Source of the DNA: Anopheles merus
Lineage: Eukaryota > Arthropoda > Insecta > Diptera > Culicidae
Length of the DNA: 64,000 nucleotides
Assembly: GCF_017562075.2 (NCBI RefSeq)
Contig: NC_054085.1
Location: 16,892,222-16,956,221, forward strand
Direction: 5' to 3'
The notes under the pieces are model-generated. The model ran no database searches. It was not told where the DNA came from and saw nothing but the letters and a program-made list of their open reading frames with translations. The position numbers and the translations under genes were made by a program. Positions 21,460-33,837 of the stretch are shown one piece after another (within the stretch, counting starts at the first letter, position 1; each line of letters begins with the position of its first letter).

Positions 21460-24400
21460 TTAACTGCATGTACTATTCGGTTGGATTAGTGTATCGCTAA
21501 CGCAGGGAGTTGGTTGCGCTAGCGTACTACTCGCGATGGGCGCCAGTAGACCATTCTGTAGCGGTGGTGTGTCAGTGGTGTATGGCGTTACGGTACCCAC
21601 ATCGGTACCGTTAATTACTAAAACATTAATAACATTGCTTGACGGCTGTGACGTGCCGTTGTTGTTCGGGCTGATACCGTCGGACGCTACCACCGGTATC
21701 GTAATGGGTGGTGGTTGCGGTGGCTTTGGTACCTTCAGGATCGTACGATCCATCACATTGAGCTGGTTGCCGTTGTGCAGCAGTATAACCGTTGAGTCGG
21801 CGGCGGCTTGCTGGGTAGCGGCAGCACGTTGATTTTCGCCCATTTCACCCCCAACCGGACCATTCGTGGACGAGGATGATGGTGATGGGATACTACTATT
21901 TACCGGTGCCACCGGTACTTGTCTCGGCTGTGCAACATAGTTGACGCACGTTGCAGCAATTTCAGTGGATTTTAGCGTTTGAATGGGAATACTGCTTGCT
22001 GGGGGTGTCGGCATTTGCAGCGCGCTGGCCGCACGCACGATCTGCGAGGTGCTGTTCACCAGCAGCGGACGAACCTTATTGTTCCACAGTGGTCCGGCAA
22101 CGGGCAGGGAGCTTGTTTTGGTCGGCACCGGTACGGTGGCCACACTGCTTACCGGTTTATCCATCACCGGGTGGTGCGTCGTCGTCACCTGCATCTGATC
22201 ACCGGCCACGAATTGATTGAACACGGTGAAAAAGTCTTTGCTGTTGTCGAACAAATCGGGCGACGGTTTTTTGAGCGCCGTTTCGTACACTACCGGCTTG
22301 ACGGACACGGCGGGCGTCGATTTCCGTCGCTTTGAAGTCGATTTTGGTTTTGGAGTCGAGTTTGCGGGAACGGGCGTACTGCCTGCAGCCGCAGCGCTGC
22401 TCGAGACTGTTGTGGGCGCGGGAGCACTGGTGGCGGTAGGAACGGCTGGTAACGATTTTCTGCCCTGCGGTGGCCGCTTGTCGATCGGTAGCAGCAGACT
22501 AGTGGCTGCCTGAACCGGTTTGGTTGCACTTCGCGGCTTAGCGGCAACGGCTTTGAAGGGCATGAATTGCTTTTCCTGCTTGCAGCCAACGGGGGTTAAC
22601 AGGTAATCCTTTGCGGGACGTATTTCCAGCTCCGGGTACCGTTTCGCCACATCCGACAGGAAGGTATCGGGCAGCGACTTGCGCTCGGCCGACTTGCCGA
22701 TCATCGGCTTCGGTTTCGGCGCTTTGGTCGATGGCAAGGATTGGCGCGCTCGCACACTGAGCGGATCGATCTCGTCCAGCGATGCGGCCCGTCGCTGGTA
22801 GGACGGTGCCTTCAGTACGCACACTCTTCCCACTGGCGCCGCTGCCCCGCCCCGGTTCGGGCTCGTTTCGATGCGCAGTGGATCGGATGGAATGGTGCGC
22901 GGCATCGCCTTCTGCCGGTCGATCATGCCGTTGCTGCTTCTACCGTTCGTCGGTCGATTTTGTTGCTGCCTTCGGAGGAGCAGCTGCTGCTGCAGCCGTT
23001 CCTTCTCGAGCCGCTGCTGCTGCTGCAGTAGCCGTTCCTTCTCGAGCCGCTGCTCCTGGCGCTTTTTATTGATGTTGAGCCTTTTCGCCGCCAGCTGCCT
23101 GTCACGCTTTTCCTGCGTGTCCGGTGGCGTGTCGTCCCGCTTTTTGGGCGTCCCACTTTTCCGTCCCTTCGATTTGGCGTGCGTGGTGGAGTACCAGTCG
23201 TCGTCGTAATCGCTGTCCACTTTTTTCCTCTTCTTGCCCGCCTTCTTCCGACGCTTCAGATACTCTTCCTCCTCGTCCTCCTCGTCCTCGTCGTCAAACG
23301 GATCGTACGAGGACTGTTTGAAGCTTTTCGCCGGCTTGGGCGGCTCCTCCTCGTCGGCGATGCCGTACAGCGCCTGCTTCACGTCGTCCGGCAGGTGCGG
23401 GTTCTGCTGGATGTCCGTCAGGTCGAGGTCGGGATTTTTCTCCTTGAACGAAACGTTCCGTATGCTGACGGTCAGGTTGCAGCCTTTCTTGAGCGGTGCT
23501 GCCGCCGCCGCCGCTGCCGCCGGCCCACCGTCCTCGATGCCCTCGTCCCGCTCGTCGCCGCTCGCGTCCAGTATGCGGGGCGGCGGGCCCAATATCGTGG
23601 TCGGATCCTCCGGATGCGGCCCGAAATCCGTACCGTCCATCCACGCCTCGTACCGGTCCGGCTGGAACCGCTTCACGAAGGTGTCCATCAGTATCTTCAC
23701 CATTTCCGAGCTGCAGTAGCACTGGGCCGCCCGCTTGCCGTACTCGATCCACCGGGGCATCGCGAAGTTGGTCGACTCGGCACAGTTAAACCCGTGGTTG
23801 AAGCCGGCATGGTAGCCGAACGGGAACGTGATCATGATTTCGTTCTCCTCCTGCGTTATCTTATCGTACGGAATGTTGTGCTGCTTCAGTATCTGCGGGC
23901 TGATCAGCGTCATTTTGTGGCGCAGAAAGGCGGGACAGGTCTTGTGGCTGGCGGGGAAGCTGTTCCTGGCCAGCTTTTCCAGCTTGCGGCCATGCTCCGG
24001 CGGCACGGCGTACCACGTCTTCGGTGCCCCGAAGTGAAGATAGTTGATCGAGTACAGGTCCATGTCCTCCGTGTGCCAGGCGAAGGTTGTTTTCCACATG
24101 CCGAAGTACAGGTAGGCGGTGTTCACCCCGTCGATCGAGATGCCGTAATCTTCGTCCACAAAGTCCAAAATCGTACCGAGATGGTTGATGTTCCAGATCT
24201 GTGAGATGACACAGGTGGAAAGGGTAACGTTAGCGTTATTTGAGAATAGTGTAAGAGTCGTTTTCAAATCGTTTTACTCACATTGCAGTCTTTATCGGTG
24301 ATGCTTCCACACACATCGGCACCATAAATCGGAGCCACATAGGTTATGTTCTTCCAGTATTTTCGCTCCAAATCTTCAAAGTCAAAGTGTTTTGGAGTAG

Positions 24401-25907
24401 CATAGCTGTGGAATTGGGATATAAAAACAAAATTAATTAATTAAATGTAACACCGAGACAATGAAGTCTATAATTAACTTTATCCGTACCGTTCTGTGTT
24501 GGCCAGCTCAGCAAACTGCTTGACCGTGAGTGGATTTTTCTGAATATTGATTTGTTGATAAAGCCCCTGCTTGCCGGCAACCACCTGGCAGATGGGCGAC
24601 GGAATAGTGATGTCTAAGCTATCCAAATCGTACCCACTTTTGCGCGGCTTCCACTCCGGGGGAGGAATTATCTGTAAAAAAAAGAGTAAATAGAAAAATA
24701 ATTTAGAAAATAAAAGATAAAAAATTATCAACAGAAAAAAAGAAAAGGAAATGTGTTAATCATCATCAAATTAATAGAGATTTTAAACAAAACAAAAAAT
24801 GAGCAATGAAAAAACAACCAAATGAAATGAAAACAAAACAAAACGAACAAAAAAAAACACAAGCGATAAGTTCATTCACAACGCTACGCGCACGTGATAC
24901 TGCAGCGTACAAACAGAGGCGCCCCATATGGTGGAGTTGTTTACATCGGGAGGCTACAAGTGTGCGTGCGAGTACGGTGTTCGTGGTAGTATGCGTGGTA
25001 TAAATACACACGCGCTAAGCGATGTGTGGAGTCGGCTGCTGCTACCACCGTTGCTGCTGCTGCTGCTGCTACACACTACCACACACAAACACTCCCGCAC
25101 TCGATGTAAACAATCATCTGAGAACATTACGATCAATTGCATCTATAATGCTGTAATGTTGAGCATTTGATAAAAGTGATGAACAAGTTTCGATAAAACA
25201 CCAAGCGATTGCATCAGCCCGCAAAGCGTTGAAAAATGAACGTGCTAAAACAAGACAACAGACAACAGCGTACTATACAGTTAGCGGCGTCTGTAGTAGT
25301 AGTGGTGTGACGTACGCTAAACGTCAAAATCAGCTGACTGTTGAGTACTGTTGATGTCGACTGTGTGCATACACGTTTCGATGCATATTTATCCTAGTAT
25401 ATGACATTGTTTTGATACAATGTTACAAAATACACTTTAAAAGTAGTTTGCTATATTTTAATTCTACTTGCAGTCAAATTTATCTTATTCCACCCGCAAA
25501 GCACACGTTTTCAATGTGTTAGTGAGCGAGCGCGTCTGTTTATAGACGACGCGGCGTGGAGAGTAGGTAAACAAAACAAGCTATACCCTTTTTCACTGAG
25601 CGTCAAACACAACGTGCTAGGTGGTTTACGCATTCACCGTGTACTTTGGGGGCTGTGACAGTGGTTGTGTGAAAATTCCGGATTGACCTCTGCGACGGGG
25701 TCAAATGTATGTGATTTTTTTAAATGCTGTAAAAACTGTTATTATGTGAATGTTTTTTGGGTGCGAATAATATTTGTCGCTTACCTTTGCTAGACCGGCT
25801 TTGTGGGCGCCCTGTGACTCGATGTATTCGATGTACTTTGGGAAGTCTTTGAACTCTTCCCAGGTGGGCCGGAAGACCTGTATCTTCACGCGCGTGTCCT
25901 CTGACAT
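21460..25907 (-). CDS. Kdm4: KDM4-family JmjN/JmjC histone lysine demethylase
   Basis: Fe(II)/2-oxoglutarate dioxygenase that removes methyl groups from histone H3 lysines 9 and 36 (known for the family). Exons: 25907-25785, 24671-24490, 24405-24282 and 24198-21460, phases 0, 2 and 0, total 1055 residues. The JmjN domain occupies roughly residues 10-55. The JmjC iron ligands are visible as HTED (His185, Glu187) and YHAGFNHG (His273). A CYC pair follows where KDM4 enzymes bind structural zinc. The last exon is very long. After residue ~400 it becomes low-complexity: acidic DEEDEEEE, basic KKRKK, Gln/Leu/Arg coiled stretches, then Ser/Thr/Pro-rich sequence. No PHD or Tudor domains are present, as in insect KDM4s, but the tail makes it about twice the size of the fly enzymes. 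Whether it corresponds to fly Kdm4A or Kdm4B is not decided. Confidence 0.92.
24672..25784 (-). other. First coding intron of Kdm4
   Basis: A 1.1-kb intron between the JmjN-start exon and the next exon. It is A-rich near 24.7-24.9 kb and holds a short CTG run at about 25050. No embedded gene was seen. Confidence 0.7.
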
Positions 25908-26986
25908 TTTGTGTGCTTGTGGTTGTCTATTTGTAGCGTTGCGCGTGGACCTGTACGATAAAGCGGAGGAAAGGGATAAAAGAAACAATGTCGAAATTAT
26001 TTTCCGCTATTATCTCAACTTCAACTTGTTGAATAATTATCTAAAATAAAACACAAAAACATAAATCCCCCTTCCTCATCGAAACTTTGCTTTACAGATT
26101 GCATCACTGTTCGGGTGCAGTGCAGTTTTTTTTGACAGTGCACAAATTAGATCGAAAAATACTATGATGGCCTACGTGACTTTCTTTGCTGTCTCTGCGC
26201 TGTCTGAGCGTGCCCTTCTGCAAGGAAAGCACCCTCGCCCGTGACCTGCAAATCTAGCAAATTTCTTGGTATCTGTACACAATCCACCTCTTTGTATGAT
26301 ACATATAAACTTCCTGGAATATTGCCACTAGTGCAAAATATCGTTTAATTTCACTTTCAATCGCTTTATCTCAACTTTTTTGCCTAAATTTGTGCCATTA
26401 GGATTCCGTGGATTGTGGCACTACTCTCAGCTCTTCACTCTCTCTCTCTCTCTCTGTCTCACTCGCACTCACACTTTCTGACAAAATGGAGGCACCAACA
26501 AAAAAAGGTAGAAGGGTTTTTCTAATGAAACAATCCAAACCGGGCACACACACACACACACTCACCTCTCCAGAAAAGAACTTCGGAGAACAGTTTGAGG
26601 GGGAAAATTCCTTACCTTTCTGACCACAGAATAATGATCACTTGTAGCTTTTTCTTTTTTTTGGTCAGGGAGCACACGGAGTCCACGGAATTGTTTCACT
26701 TCACGCTTGTATGTGGTGCGGCCGTGTACCCGTGCACCAGCCTCGACGAGATGAAAAACTGTTCTGACACACTCACACCGACGGCTACGGCGAGTATGGC
26801 TGAATGCTCCGTATATCGCTTCGTCGCTCTCTCGCTCGTGCGAAGTTGCGCACACAATCTCTCTCTGTCGCTCACATATACGTTTGAAACGTCTTACGTC
26901 CGAACGCTTGACAGTTGCGCTGCAGTACGCTTGTCAGCGGAATACGAAATGTTGTGTTTGTTTACATTTAATTTAACAGTCGCAAA
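25908..26986. promoter_or_regulatory. Divergent upstream region shared by Kdm4 (-) and the ZAD zinc-finger gene (+)
   Basis: About 1.1 kb separates the two start codons. On the minus strand a good acceptor (TTTATCGTACAG, exon edge at 25950) suggests that Kdm4 has an upstream 5' UTR exon. The interval carries CT and CA microsatellites near 26440 and 26550. No TATA box was evident for either gene. Confidence 0.45.
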
Positions 26987-28459
26987 ATGAACGAAATATT
27001 CTCCTGCAAGGAGAAAAAACATCTATTTCAGCCAGATTTCTGTCGACTATGCCTTAGCCAGAATGGTGAGCAAACGGGCGTGTTTTCCTGCACGTCAGCA
27101 GCGGCACTGTTTGAACGAATATTTCACTGCACCGGCGTAAGGGTAAGTGAAACCCTTCGTGGAAAAGGCCCGACCGGAATCTCATGAGAAAACGCTTCAC
27201 TTTTTAGCTAGCCGATTTTCCCGACGCACCCCCAACGGTGTGTGATGGATGCATTTCCCAGCTCGTTATTTGCGAGAAGTTTGTGAAGCTATGCCGTGAG
27301 GTGGATCAGAAGCTATGGCACCGGAGACAGCACAGTGCCAAGACTGAAGGGGCAGTGCAAGAGCAAGATCCAGCGAACACGATCTCGCAATCGAATGATG
27401 AGCAAGCACCCGAATCCAAGGTACAGCAGATTCACGTGAAATCGGACGAACCATCGCCAAACCCTCTGTGCGATGGAAAGAGCACGAACGAGGAGTTTTA
27501 CGTGGTCGAAATCACGGACGCGCATCACGAGTACGAGCTGGACCTACCCGGCAGCGAAAGTATACCCGTCCCACCGGTCACTACTACCTCTAGCGCCACA
27601 GATAAAGTAAAGCACAGCCATTTACCCGTGGAAAAGCAGCACTGCAGCAAGGGTAGAACCATTGGCAAAAAGTCACAATGTACAGTGTGCGGTAGTTGGC
27701 AGCAAAATTTAAAGCAGCACATGCTTGTCCATACCGGAGAAAAGCGGTACGTGTGCCCCGTTTGCCAGCGCGCTTTCGCCCAGAAGGGTAACCTGACGTA
27801 CCACCTGAACCAGCACACGGGCCACTGTCCGTACCGGTGCGAACAGTGTGATAAGGCGTTCAAAGACCCACAGTCGTTACGATCTCATAAGGTACGCATT
27901 AATTGTAGATGGATTTTTGCCATTGGTTTATAATTAATTATTTTCATATTCTAGCTTACTCACACGAATGAGCGTAAGTTTAAGTGCGATGTGTGCGAAG
28001 ATACGTTCAAGTACCGAAGCTCGCTGGTCGTCCACATGCGGTACCACACCCAGAGCAAACCGTTTGCATGCAGCGAGTGCGAAAGCTCGTTCGTGAACAG
28101 GTGAGTGTTGGCGCTTTAATTATTTGAAATAATATAATTTGCATACCCTTTCCCCTTTTCTCGCCGGTAGTTCCGGCTTAAAAAAGCACCTGCGAACGCA
28201 CACCGGCGAAAGACCGTACCAATGTGGCGAGTGCAAGAAATCATTCAAATCTTCGCACAATCTGCGCCTGCACAAGCTTTCCCACACCAAAGAGCGACGG
28301 TTTCAGTGCGATCTGTGCAAACGCTGGTTTAGCTACAAGAATGTGCTCCAGACGCACATGCACGTGCACCGGAAAGGGCAGGGCACGTGCACCGAAAGCA
28401 CCAGACCCGGAACGAAAAAGAGCACCGAGGGAGAGATAGAGAGCAACAGTGAAGGATAA
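26987..28459 (+). CDS. ZAD-domain C2H2 zinc-finger protein
   Basis: Predicted nuclear DNA-binding protein of the arthropod-expanded ZAD zinc-finger class. Exons: 26987-27142, 27208-27891, 27955-28100 and 28171-28459, total 424 residues. The ZAD is split over exons 1 and 2, with its zinc cysteines in CRLC (residues 19-22) and CDGC. A long acidic/Ser/Thr linker follows (to about residue 200). Then comes an array of C2H2 fingers with typical linkers (HTGEKRY, HTGERPY). One early finger-like unit (CTVCGSWQQNLKQH) is slightly atypical. The C-terminus is basic and the frame ends TAA overlapping an AATAAA-like run. ZAD domains usually mediate dimerisation, and the target is unknown. Orthology with a particular fly ZAD gene cannot be judged by eye. 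Confidence 0.9.
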
Positions 28460-29855
28460 TAAAAATGATTAAAATAGATAGCAATTGTGGTTCGGCGCAA
28501 TCCAGTTACCACCATCCTTCACTGCCGAAAAACATGTTTACAGCGCCTCTTTTATTATCTTAGAAGAGCTGTTTATTTTTGTTTTTTGTTTGTTTTTGCT
28601 TTCGTTCCAACTATTTCTCTCCCAACGCGGATGATGCTATCTTATCGTGGGCGGCATCTTATCACCAGTGTCCTTGGCGTGAACTTCTTTGTACCCTCGT
28701 TGGCATATTTTTCCTTTAAAAAACAATCATTTACGCCTTTATGTACAACGGAAATGGGAGCGTGGAAATTTGCACGCTAAATGCACTATACCATTGCCAA
28801 TTATGCAACCACTCCGTTTGGCCCGTGCGAACATAAACAATTAGCCAACAACATTCGGGGCTGAATCATATGCGCGCATGCGGGGTGGGGGAACACGACC
28901 GGCGGACATATTTCCTCGTACAGTTAGCACTTCTAATGTCAAGATCGAAAATTCCCCACCTTGGGCGCAGACACTCCAGCGCGTGGGCTTTCCAGCCGAG
29001 CACGGCGAGGGGTCATTGAGAGTAATCTCTTTGGAGGTCAAGCAGGACTAGCTTTTAACGAAGTGGCCCGGCTGTCAAGAAGAACGCATCGAGCCAGTGG
29101 TTGAAAACTAAATGCGGCATCATAATGCATAAAGAAACAAAAAACGGAAGCCAATTAGTTCCAGGGCGTCGTCCGCTCAAGGGCCTTGCCGATCCGCTGG
29201 GTGCTGGGAGCGTGAATTGTTGCACGGGTAGGCTGCCTGCATAATGCAATATGAGTCGGAACGAGCTGCTAATTTTAAAATTGATCATTACTATTGTGGC
29301 ATTATTCAATCCAACACGTTGTCGAGCGTTTTGGAGGTACGTACACACGATCTTCACCGATCAATCAATGATCGCTTGAATCAAAGGTCACATTCACACC
29401 GTTTACACCGCGCTTGTACAACTAGCTAGTGAAGTGAAGTGAGAGTAAGAGAAAAGAGCCACCCCTTCCCCCACCATATCCGGCTGTGGCTGAATGGGCT
29501 TTTACGCCACAAAACGGAACAAACAACCACCCGCACCCGCGATCGCTGCGCCGTGGAGCATTGGCGGTTTGAACATAAAAGAAGCGATCGTGATCGCGCA
29601 TTACACTCCACCTTGAACGGGTGTGTGTTTGTGTGTGTGCGTTTGGATGGCTGTATTCCACCGATGACAAATAGTGCGCACACGTTGGCTCCCTTCCTTA
29701 CGCACCCCTATTCCCTGCTATCTCTCTGAAAACGCGCGTCTGTTGGCCACATTTCACTCTCGCTCTCCGCTCTTCTCGCCGGTGCTCACACGGTGCCGGA
29801 GAAGAGCCGGTTCTCTTACTCCTATCGGTGGCGGCGGCAGACTGTTGGCGCACTG
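28460..29855. other. Intergenic between ZAD gene and secreted-protein cluster
   Basis: No supported coding sequence. Contains the 3' flank of the ZAD gene and mixed-composition DNA. A short GT-rich stretch (about 29620-29640) precedes the promoter of the next gene. Confidence 0.4.
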
Positions 29856-29892
29856 TATAAAAGTTTCCGCGCGCCACCCAAGCGCATTCAGT
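29856..29892 (+). promoter_or_regulatory. TATA box plus initiator for the first cysteine-rich gene
   Basis: TATAAAAG at 29856-29863 is followed by an arthropod initiator TCAGT at 29888-29892, a spacing of about 34 bp from the first T to the initiator A. The start codon of the downstream gene lies 180 bp further on (30070), a normal 5' UTR length. Confidence 0.6.
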
Positions 29893-30069
29893 AGTAGCGC
29901 AAGCGAGCGGGAACGCGTAACCGCGTGGCGTTTTTGGTCTGCGGCTTTTGTACAGTGCAATATATACGTAATACGCAAAACGGTTCAGTGTGGAGCGAAG
30001 TAGTGGTAACAGGAAGTGAATTCAAAGTGTTTCAATTTTGCCTCCTCTGTTGTTTGTTATAGTGGAAAG

Positions 30070-33000
30070 ATGTGGAACAGCATCACTGTCAGCGGGTTGG
30101 TGCTCGTGGCCGCGCTTGCCACATTGTGTCATGGTAATAACGGTTGGCCACAGTGAACATTACATACTGGGGCTGGGAGGGAAACGGGACGGAGGGACAG
30201 AGTGCGGTGGAGTGTGAGCCCTAAAAGAGCATTCATTCAATCGGTTACTGCCGCTGCGGTGTAGTTAGTTATCCACGAATTTCACCCTTGTTTGTGACGC
30301 TCCGTTCGATGACGATACCTGGAGAACTGGTTTTTACACTTTACAGTGCGTCAAAGACAATGCGCGGCAGCTTTAATTGGAACCGTTTAGTTCGCGTTTA
30401 ATTGGTGGCTTGTTGGCAAAGAATGGTGTGTTTAGGCGACATTAGTTGTTTCATTCGTTGGCGTTTTAATGTGTTTTAACAAGGACATTTTAATAATTTG
30501 TGTCTTACATGTATCTAGGTGACTAATGTGGATTACAGTGGAGCTCATAATAGTTCAAACTATCATAGTTAAAATCCATTTTCGTGATAGTTCAGGCAAG
30601 AACAACTTGCAACAAACCAAACCTCATGCCTCTTGTATCTGACCTGGAGAGAAATTGTTGAAATCTTTTATAGACTAACGTAACAATTTGAAATGGCTCC
30701 ATATCTAGTCGAGAACATCCATCAAGAGAAACAGTTGAATTCGAACAAAATGGTATAATCACGAGATGATTTTGAAATAATAAGTTCATAATTCGACCAT
30801 CAGTCAACCTATTCGATGGCAGTTATAGAGTTTTCCGAGTCACTTTCGAATCTACACATAATTATTCACCGCATCCAAGATGTTTTTCGACAACTGTCAA
30901 ATATAATTTGACTAAATGCTAAATGTATTTGCTTCTAAATAAAATTTCAGTTTTTGTACATGATTTTCAACACATCACAAAGAACTGTCAAATTAAATCC
31001 AGCGTGTGATGTGTTGAAAATCATGCTGAAGAAATTAAAAAGTTCTTCAGTTCTTACACATGATTGTCAACACACCACAAAGAACTGTCATACTCAATCC
31101 AGCTTAAGACGTGTTGAAAATCATGTGGAAGAACTGAAACATTATTGTGATGCAAATACATCAATTGACAGCTGTTGAAAATCACTTCGCAAGCAAGGAA
31201 AAATGTTGTATACATTGGAAATTGACTCGGAAAACCCTGTAAATCATAAGGGCTTTTTTATCATTAAAAATAGAATAAATCTTCTTCTTCTTCTTGTTGG
31301 CTCAACAACCGTTGTCGGTCAAGGCCTGGCTGTACACCACCACTTGTGTGGGGTTGGCTTTCAATGACTTTTGGATTACTCCCCATAGCAGGATAGTCAA
31401 GCCCTGCGTATGGCGGCACGGTCTAGTTGGGGCTTGAACCCATGACGGGCATGTTGTTAAGTCGTACGAGTTGACGACTGTACCATGAGACTGGCTATAA
31501 AAAATATAATAAATATGCTTAAAAAATTGCGTTCTTGAACCCTTTTCTTTCTGCTTGGTGTTTCAATGCGGCTTACAAATGTCTTTAATCGATCCTAGAT
31601 TCGATCGACCACTTGTACGATCGCATGGGAACCTCGTGGACACAACAGAGACAGTTCCGCATACAAGTGCCCCGCTCAGCCTTTGACGCACTGTACGTCT
31701 CGATTGCCCTATCGTGTCGTTTATGCAAGCAAAACATAAAACCCGCACGAAAATAGGTATCATTTTGTGATGCCGTTGACTTGGTTTGTCATTGAGACGA
31801 CGTTCGACCTCAGCATTGAAGGATTTGCATGTTTTTGATGCGCCGCATCCCCGGCCCACGGCCGTCGAAGGTTGCTTGGATGAAATTAGCAAACCGGCGG
31901 CTCGATTGCCATACTTAGCTCATTTCTCGTCAGCGAAAAAAAAAAGACTCACTTCCTATGATAAATCAACGCCTACTAGCGCACCGCAACACCGGAAATG
32001 ATTCGTGTCACGTCACACAGCGATCGTACTGCACCTCCGATGAAGCAAAGATTGAATTATGATTTTAATTAGCGATTGTGTTTGCGTTCTGTTGCAGGAG
32101 CGTGCGATGAACCGTGCCCGGTGCCGCCAAAGCATTACGCCGAGCTTGGCTGCAAACCAATCCTCGAGGAAGGTCAGTGTTGCCCGAAAAGGTAAGTCCG
32201 GTGTTTTGGGTTTCCGGGAACATAGTTTGTCGTGACAGTAATCCCTCAATGCCTTCCCTTTCCAGATACCAGTGCCCCGAGTTGACCGATCGCGATGGAA
32301 ACAAATGCTACTTCAATGGCAACATTTATCCGGCCGGCGCCAAGCTAGCCCCGGCCGAACAGGAAATTCACTCCTGCTCGCCTGCCTGCTTCTGCTCCAA
32401 GTAAGATCGCTCGACTTTTTGGAGCATTTCGTAGCATTTTGTCTTAACCCGTTTTCTTCTACGCTTGCAGCCACACCGCACCGGCAACGTTCCGTTGCGC
32501 CAGCATCGATTGTTTCGAGTTTTTCGAACCGACGAAAGAGGACTGCATCCACCAGTACACGCTGCACGGGTGCTGCGCGGAAAAGAGCGTTTGCGGTGCG
32601 GACAAGCTGGCCAAGCTCGCCCAGTGCTATCTGGACGGCCGGCAGTATTACGAGGGCCAGCGGATGTACCCGAAGGAGGAGTCGTGCAAGTTTTGCTACT
32701 GCAAGCCCGGCTTCGACAACAGCACGGTCGGGGCGGACAATCCGAACTGCTACGAGACGCAGTGCGGGCTGGAGCTGCACGCCGGCGATCGGATCGCGAT
32801 GGGCTGCATACCGATCTACTTCGGCAACCATCGGTGCTGCCCAATCTCGTGGAAGTGCCGTAAGTGCGCGGGTTACATCACCTCTTGGGGCGGTGGTTTG
32901 GGTGTAATATTTCATCGATCGTCATCGCTTTTTTCTCTCTTTGCTTTTGCAGCATCCGACAGCGATGAGGTGATTGTCGAGGGACGCATCGAGCAGGACG

Positions 33001-33149
33001 ATGACGCCCAGCCCGAACCGGCCATGCAATGTAAGTTCGGCAAGCTGACGCTGAACAAAGGGGACGGCGTGAGCAGCGACGACAAGTGTGTGGAGTGCAA
33101 GTGCACGGTACCACCGCTAGCCCACTGTATTCAGCGGGAGGATTGCTAG
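30070..33149 (+). CDS. Secreted cysteine-rich VWC-like protein, paralog 1 of 3
   Basis: Predicted extracellular protein of 292 residues. Exons: 30070-30133, 32098-32191, 32266-32400, 32471-32859 and 32953-33149, phases 1, 2, 2 and 1. Residues 1-22 form a signal peptide encoded almost entirely by exon 1. After it come a short head (CPVPPKHY), a first VWC-like unit (KCYFNG, then CSPACFC and FRCASIDC), a second unit (YYEGQRM, C-x-x-C-x-C, then CCPISWKC), an acidic spacer, and a C-terminal block with CKFGKLTLNKGD and PPLAHC. NST is a possible glycosylation site. The same architecture recurs in the genes at 35694 and 38351. AATAAA at 33326-33331 is a good poly(A) signal. Function is unknown. VWC modules often bind growth factors or matrix, but that is only an analogy here. 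Confidence 0.85.
30824..31241. mobile_element. MITE with TACAGGGTTTTCC-type ends and nested palindromes
   Basis: The left end reads TATAGAGTTTTCCGAGTCA and the right end is the inverse of TACAGGGTTTTCCGAGTCA. Inside, further inverted repeats nest. ACAACTGTCAA near 30893 is mirrored by TTGACAGCTGTTG near 31165. CATGATTTTCAACACATCAC (30959-30978) has an exact inverse copy about 45 bases downstream, and this hairpin is then repeated with changes at about 31060-31125. It has no coding capacity. The TA at each end suggests Tc1/mariner-like mobilisation (inference). Confidence 0.7.
31280..31500 (-). mobile_element. tRNA-derived SINE (SINE200-like), copy A
   Basis: On the minus strand the element starts with a tRNA-like head containing TGGTACAGTCG (A box) and GGGTTCAAGCCCC (B box). 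It continues through a unique body and ends in an AAG-repeat tail, seen as CTTCTTCTT on the plus strand. Flanking AAATAGAATAAAT and AAATATAATAAAT look like a slightly decayed target-site duplication. The family name is a recollection based on size and region, not a database match. Confidence 0.7.
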
Positions 33150-33837
33150 AGCGGAACGGGGGCCACGATTAGTGTTAGGTTATTTTTTAAAGTAATTATT
33201 TAAATTTTGTCACCAGAGAGAACGCAAGGAAGGGAAAGAAAAGAAGAGAAGGGAAGAGTAGAGCGTCGAACATCGTGTACTTAATAAGCGCGGCGTGAAG
33301 GCTGTGTGGAGTTTTTTTTGTTTCGAATAAACCATGATCGTTTTAAGTAGCTTGTAATTACATTCTTTTGTTGCATGCTTCACTTTCATTTTCAGTTCAC
33401 TTAATTTTTTTTAAATATTGGAAAAAAAACAACACAATGTACTATTTATTTTTGCCATGCCTCTATATATTTTTTTGACAAATTCGAGTAAATTTCGCCT
33501 GATTTCTCATTTGGTCAAAACACTTTTCAAAAATGTTAATACAAATCATCTAATTCATTATTATTTTAAATAACTAATATCTCCTCAATGATTAATTATA
33601 TTTTTTACCGAAAAATTGCACTTTAATAAACTCTAAAGATTTCATGATGGTTTTATGTCGTTTTATTCGTTAGCTGTATGTTATGTTCCAACATTTTGTT
33701 GTTATTTCTCAACCCATTTCAATTGCCGCTTAACGCTTCATTCAAACTTTCATTCATGTTATGACGATAATGGGCTAATATCGATGTCCACATTAAATCG
33801 AAGCTTCGGACCGATGCAGTTGACTGTAGTAATTTTT
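33150..33837. other. 3' UTR and flank of paralog 1
   Basis: Contains the AATAAA at 33326-33331 and then AT-rich sequence without coding signal. The open frame at 33655-33933 runs into the adjoining SINE and is not a gene. Confidence 0.5.

Larger units (their letters stand above)
30134..32097 (+). other. First intron of paralog 1, with inserted MITE and SINE
   Basis: A 2-kb intron, far longer than the others in this gene. Much of it is accounted for by a palindromic MITE (30824-31241) and a minus-strand SINE (31280-31500). No coding signal of its own was seen. Confidence 0.7.

Noticed and set aside
23179..24204. 341-codon plus-strand open frame
   Set aside because: Lies antisense to the Kdm4 catalytic exon. 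It is open only because of the G/C bias of the real gene.
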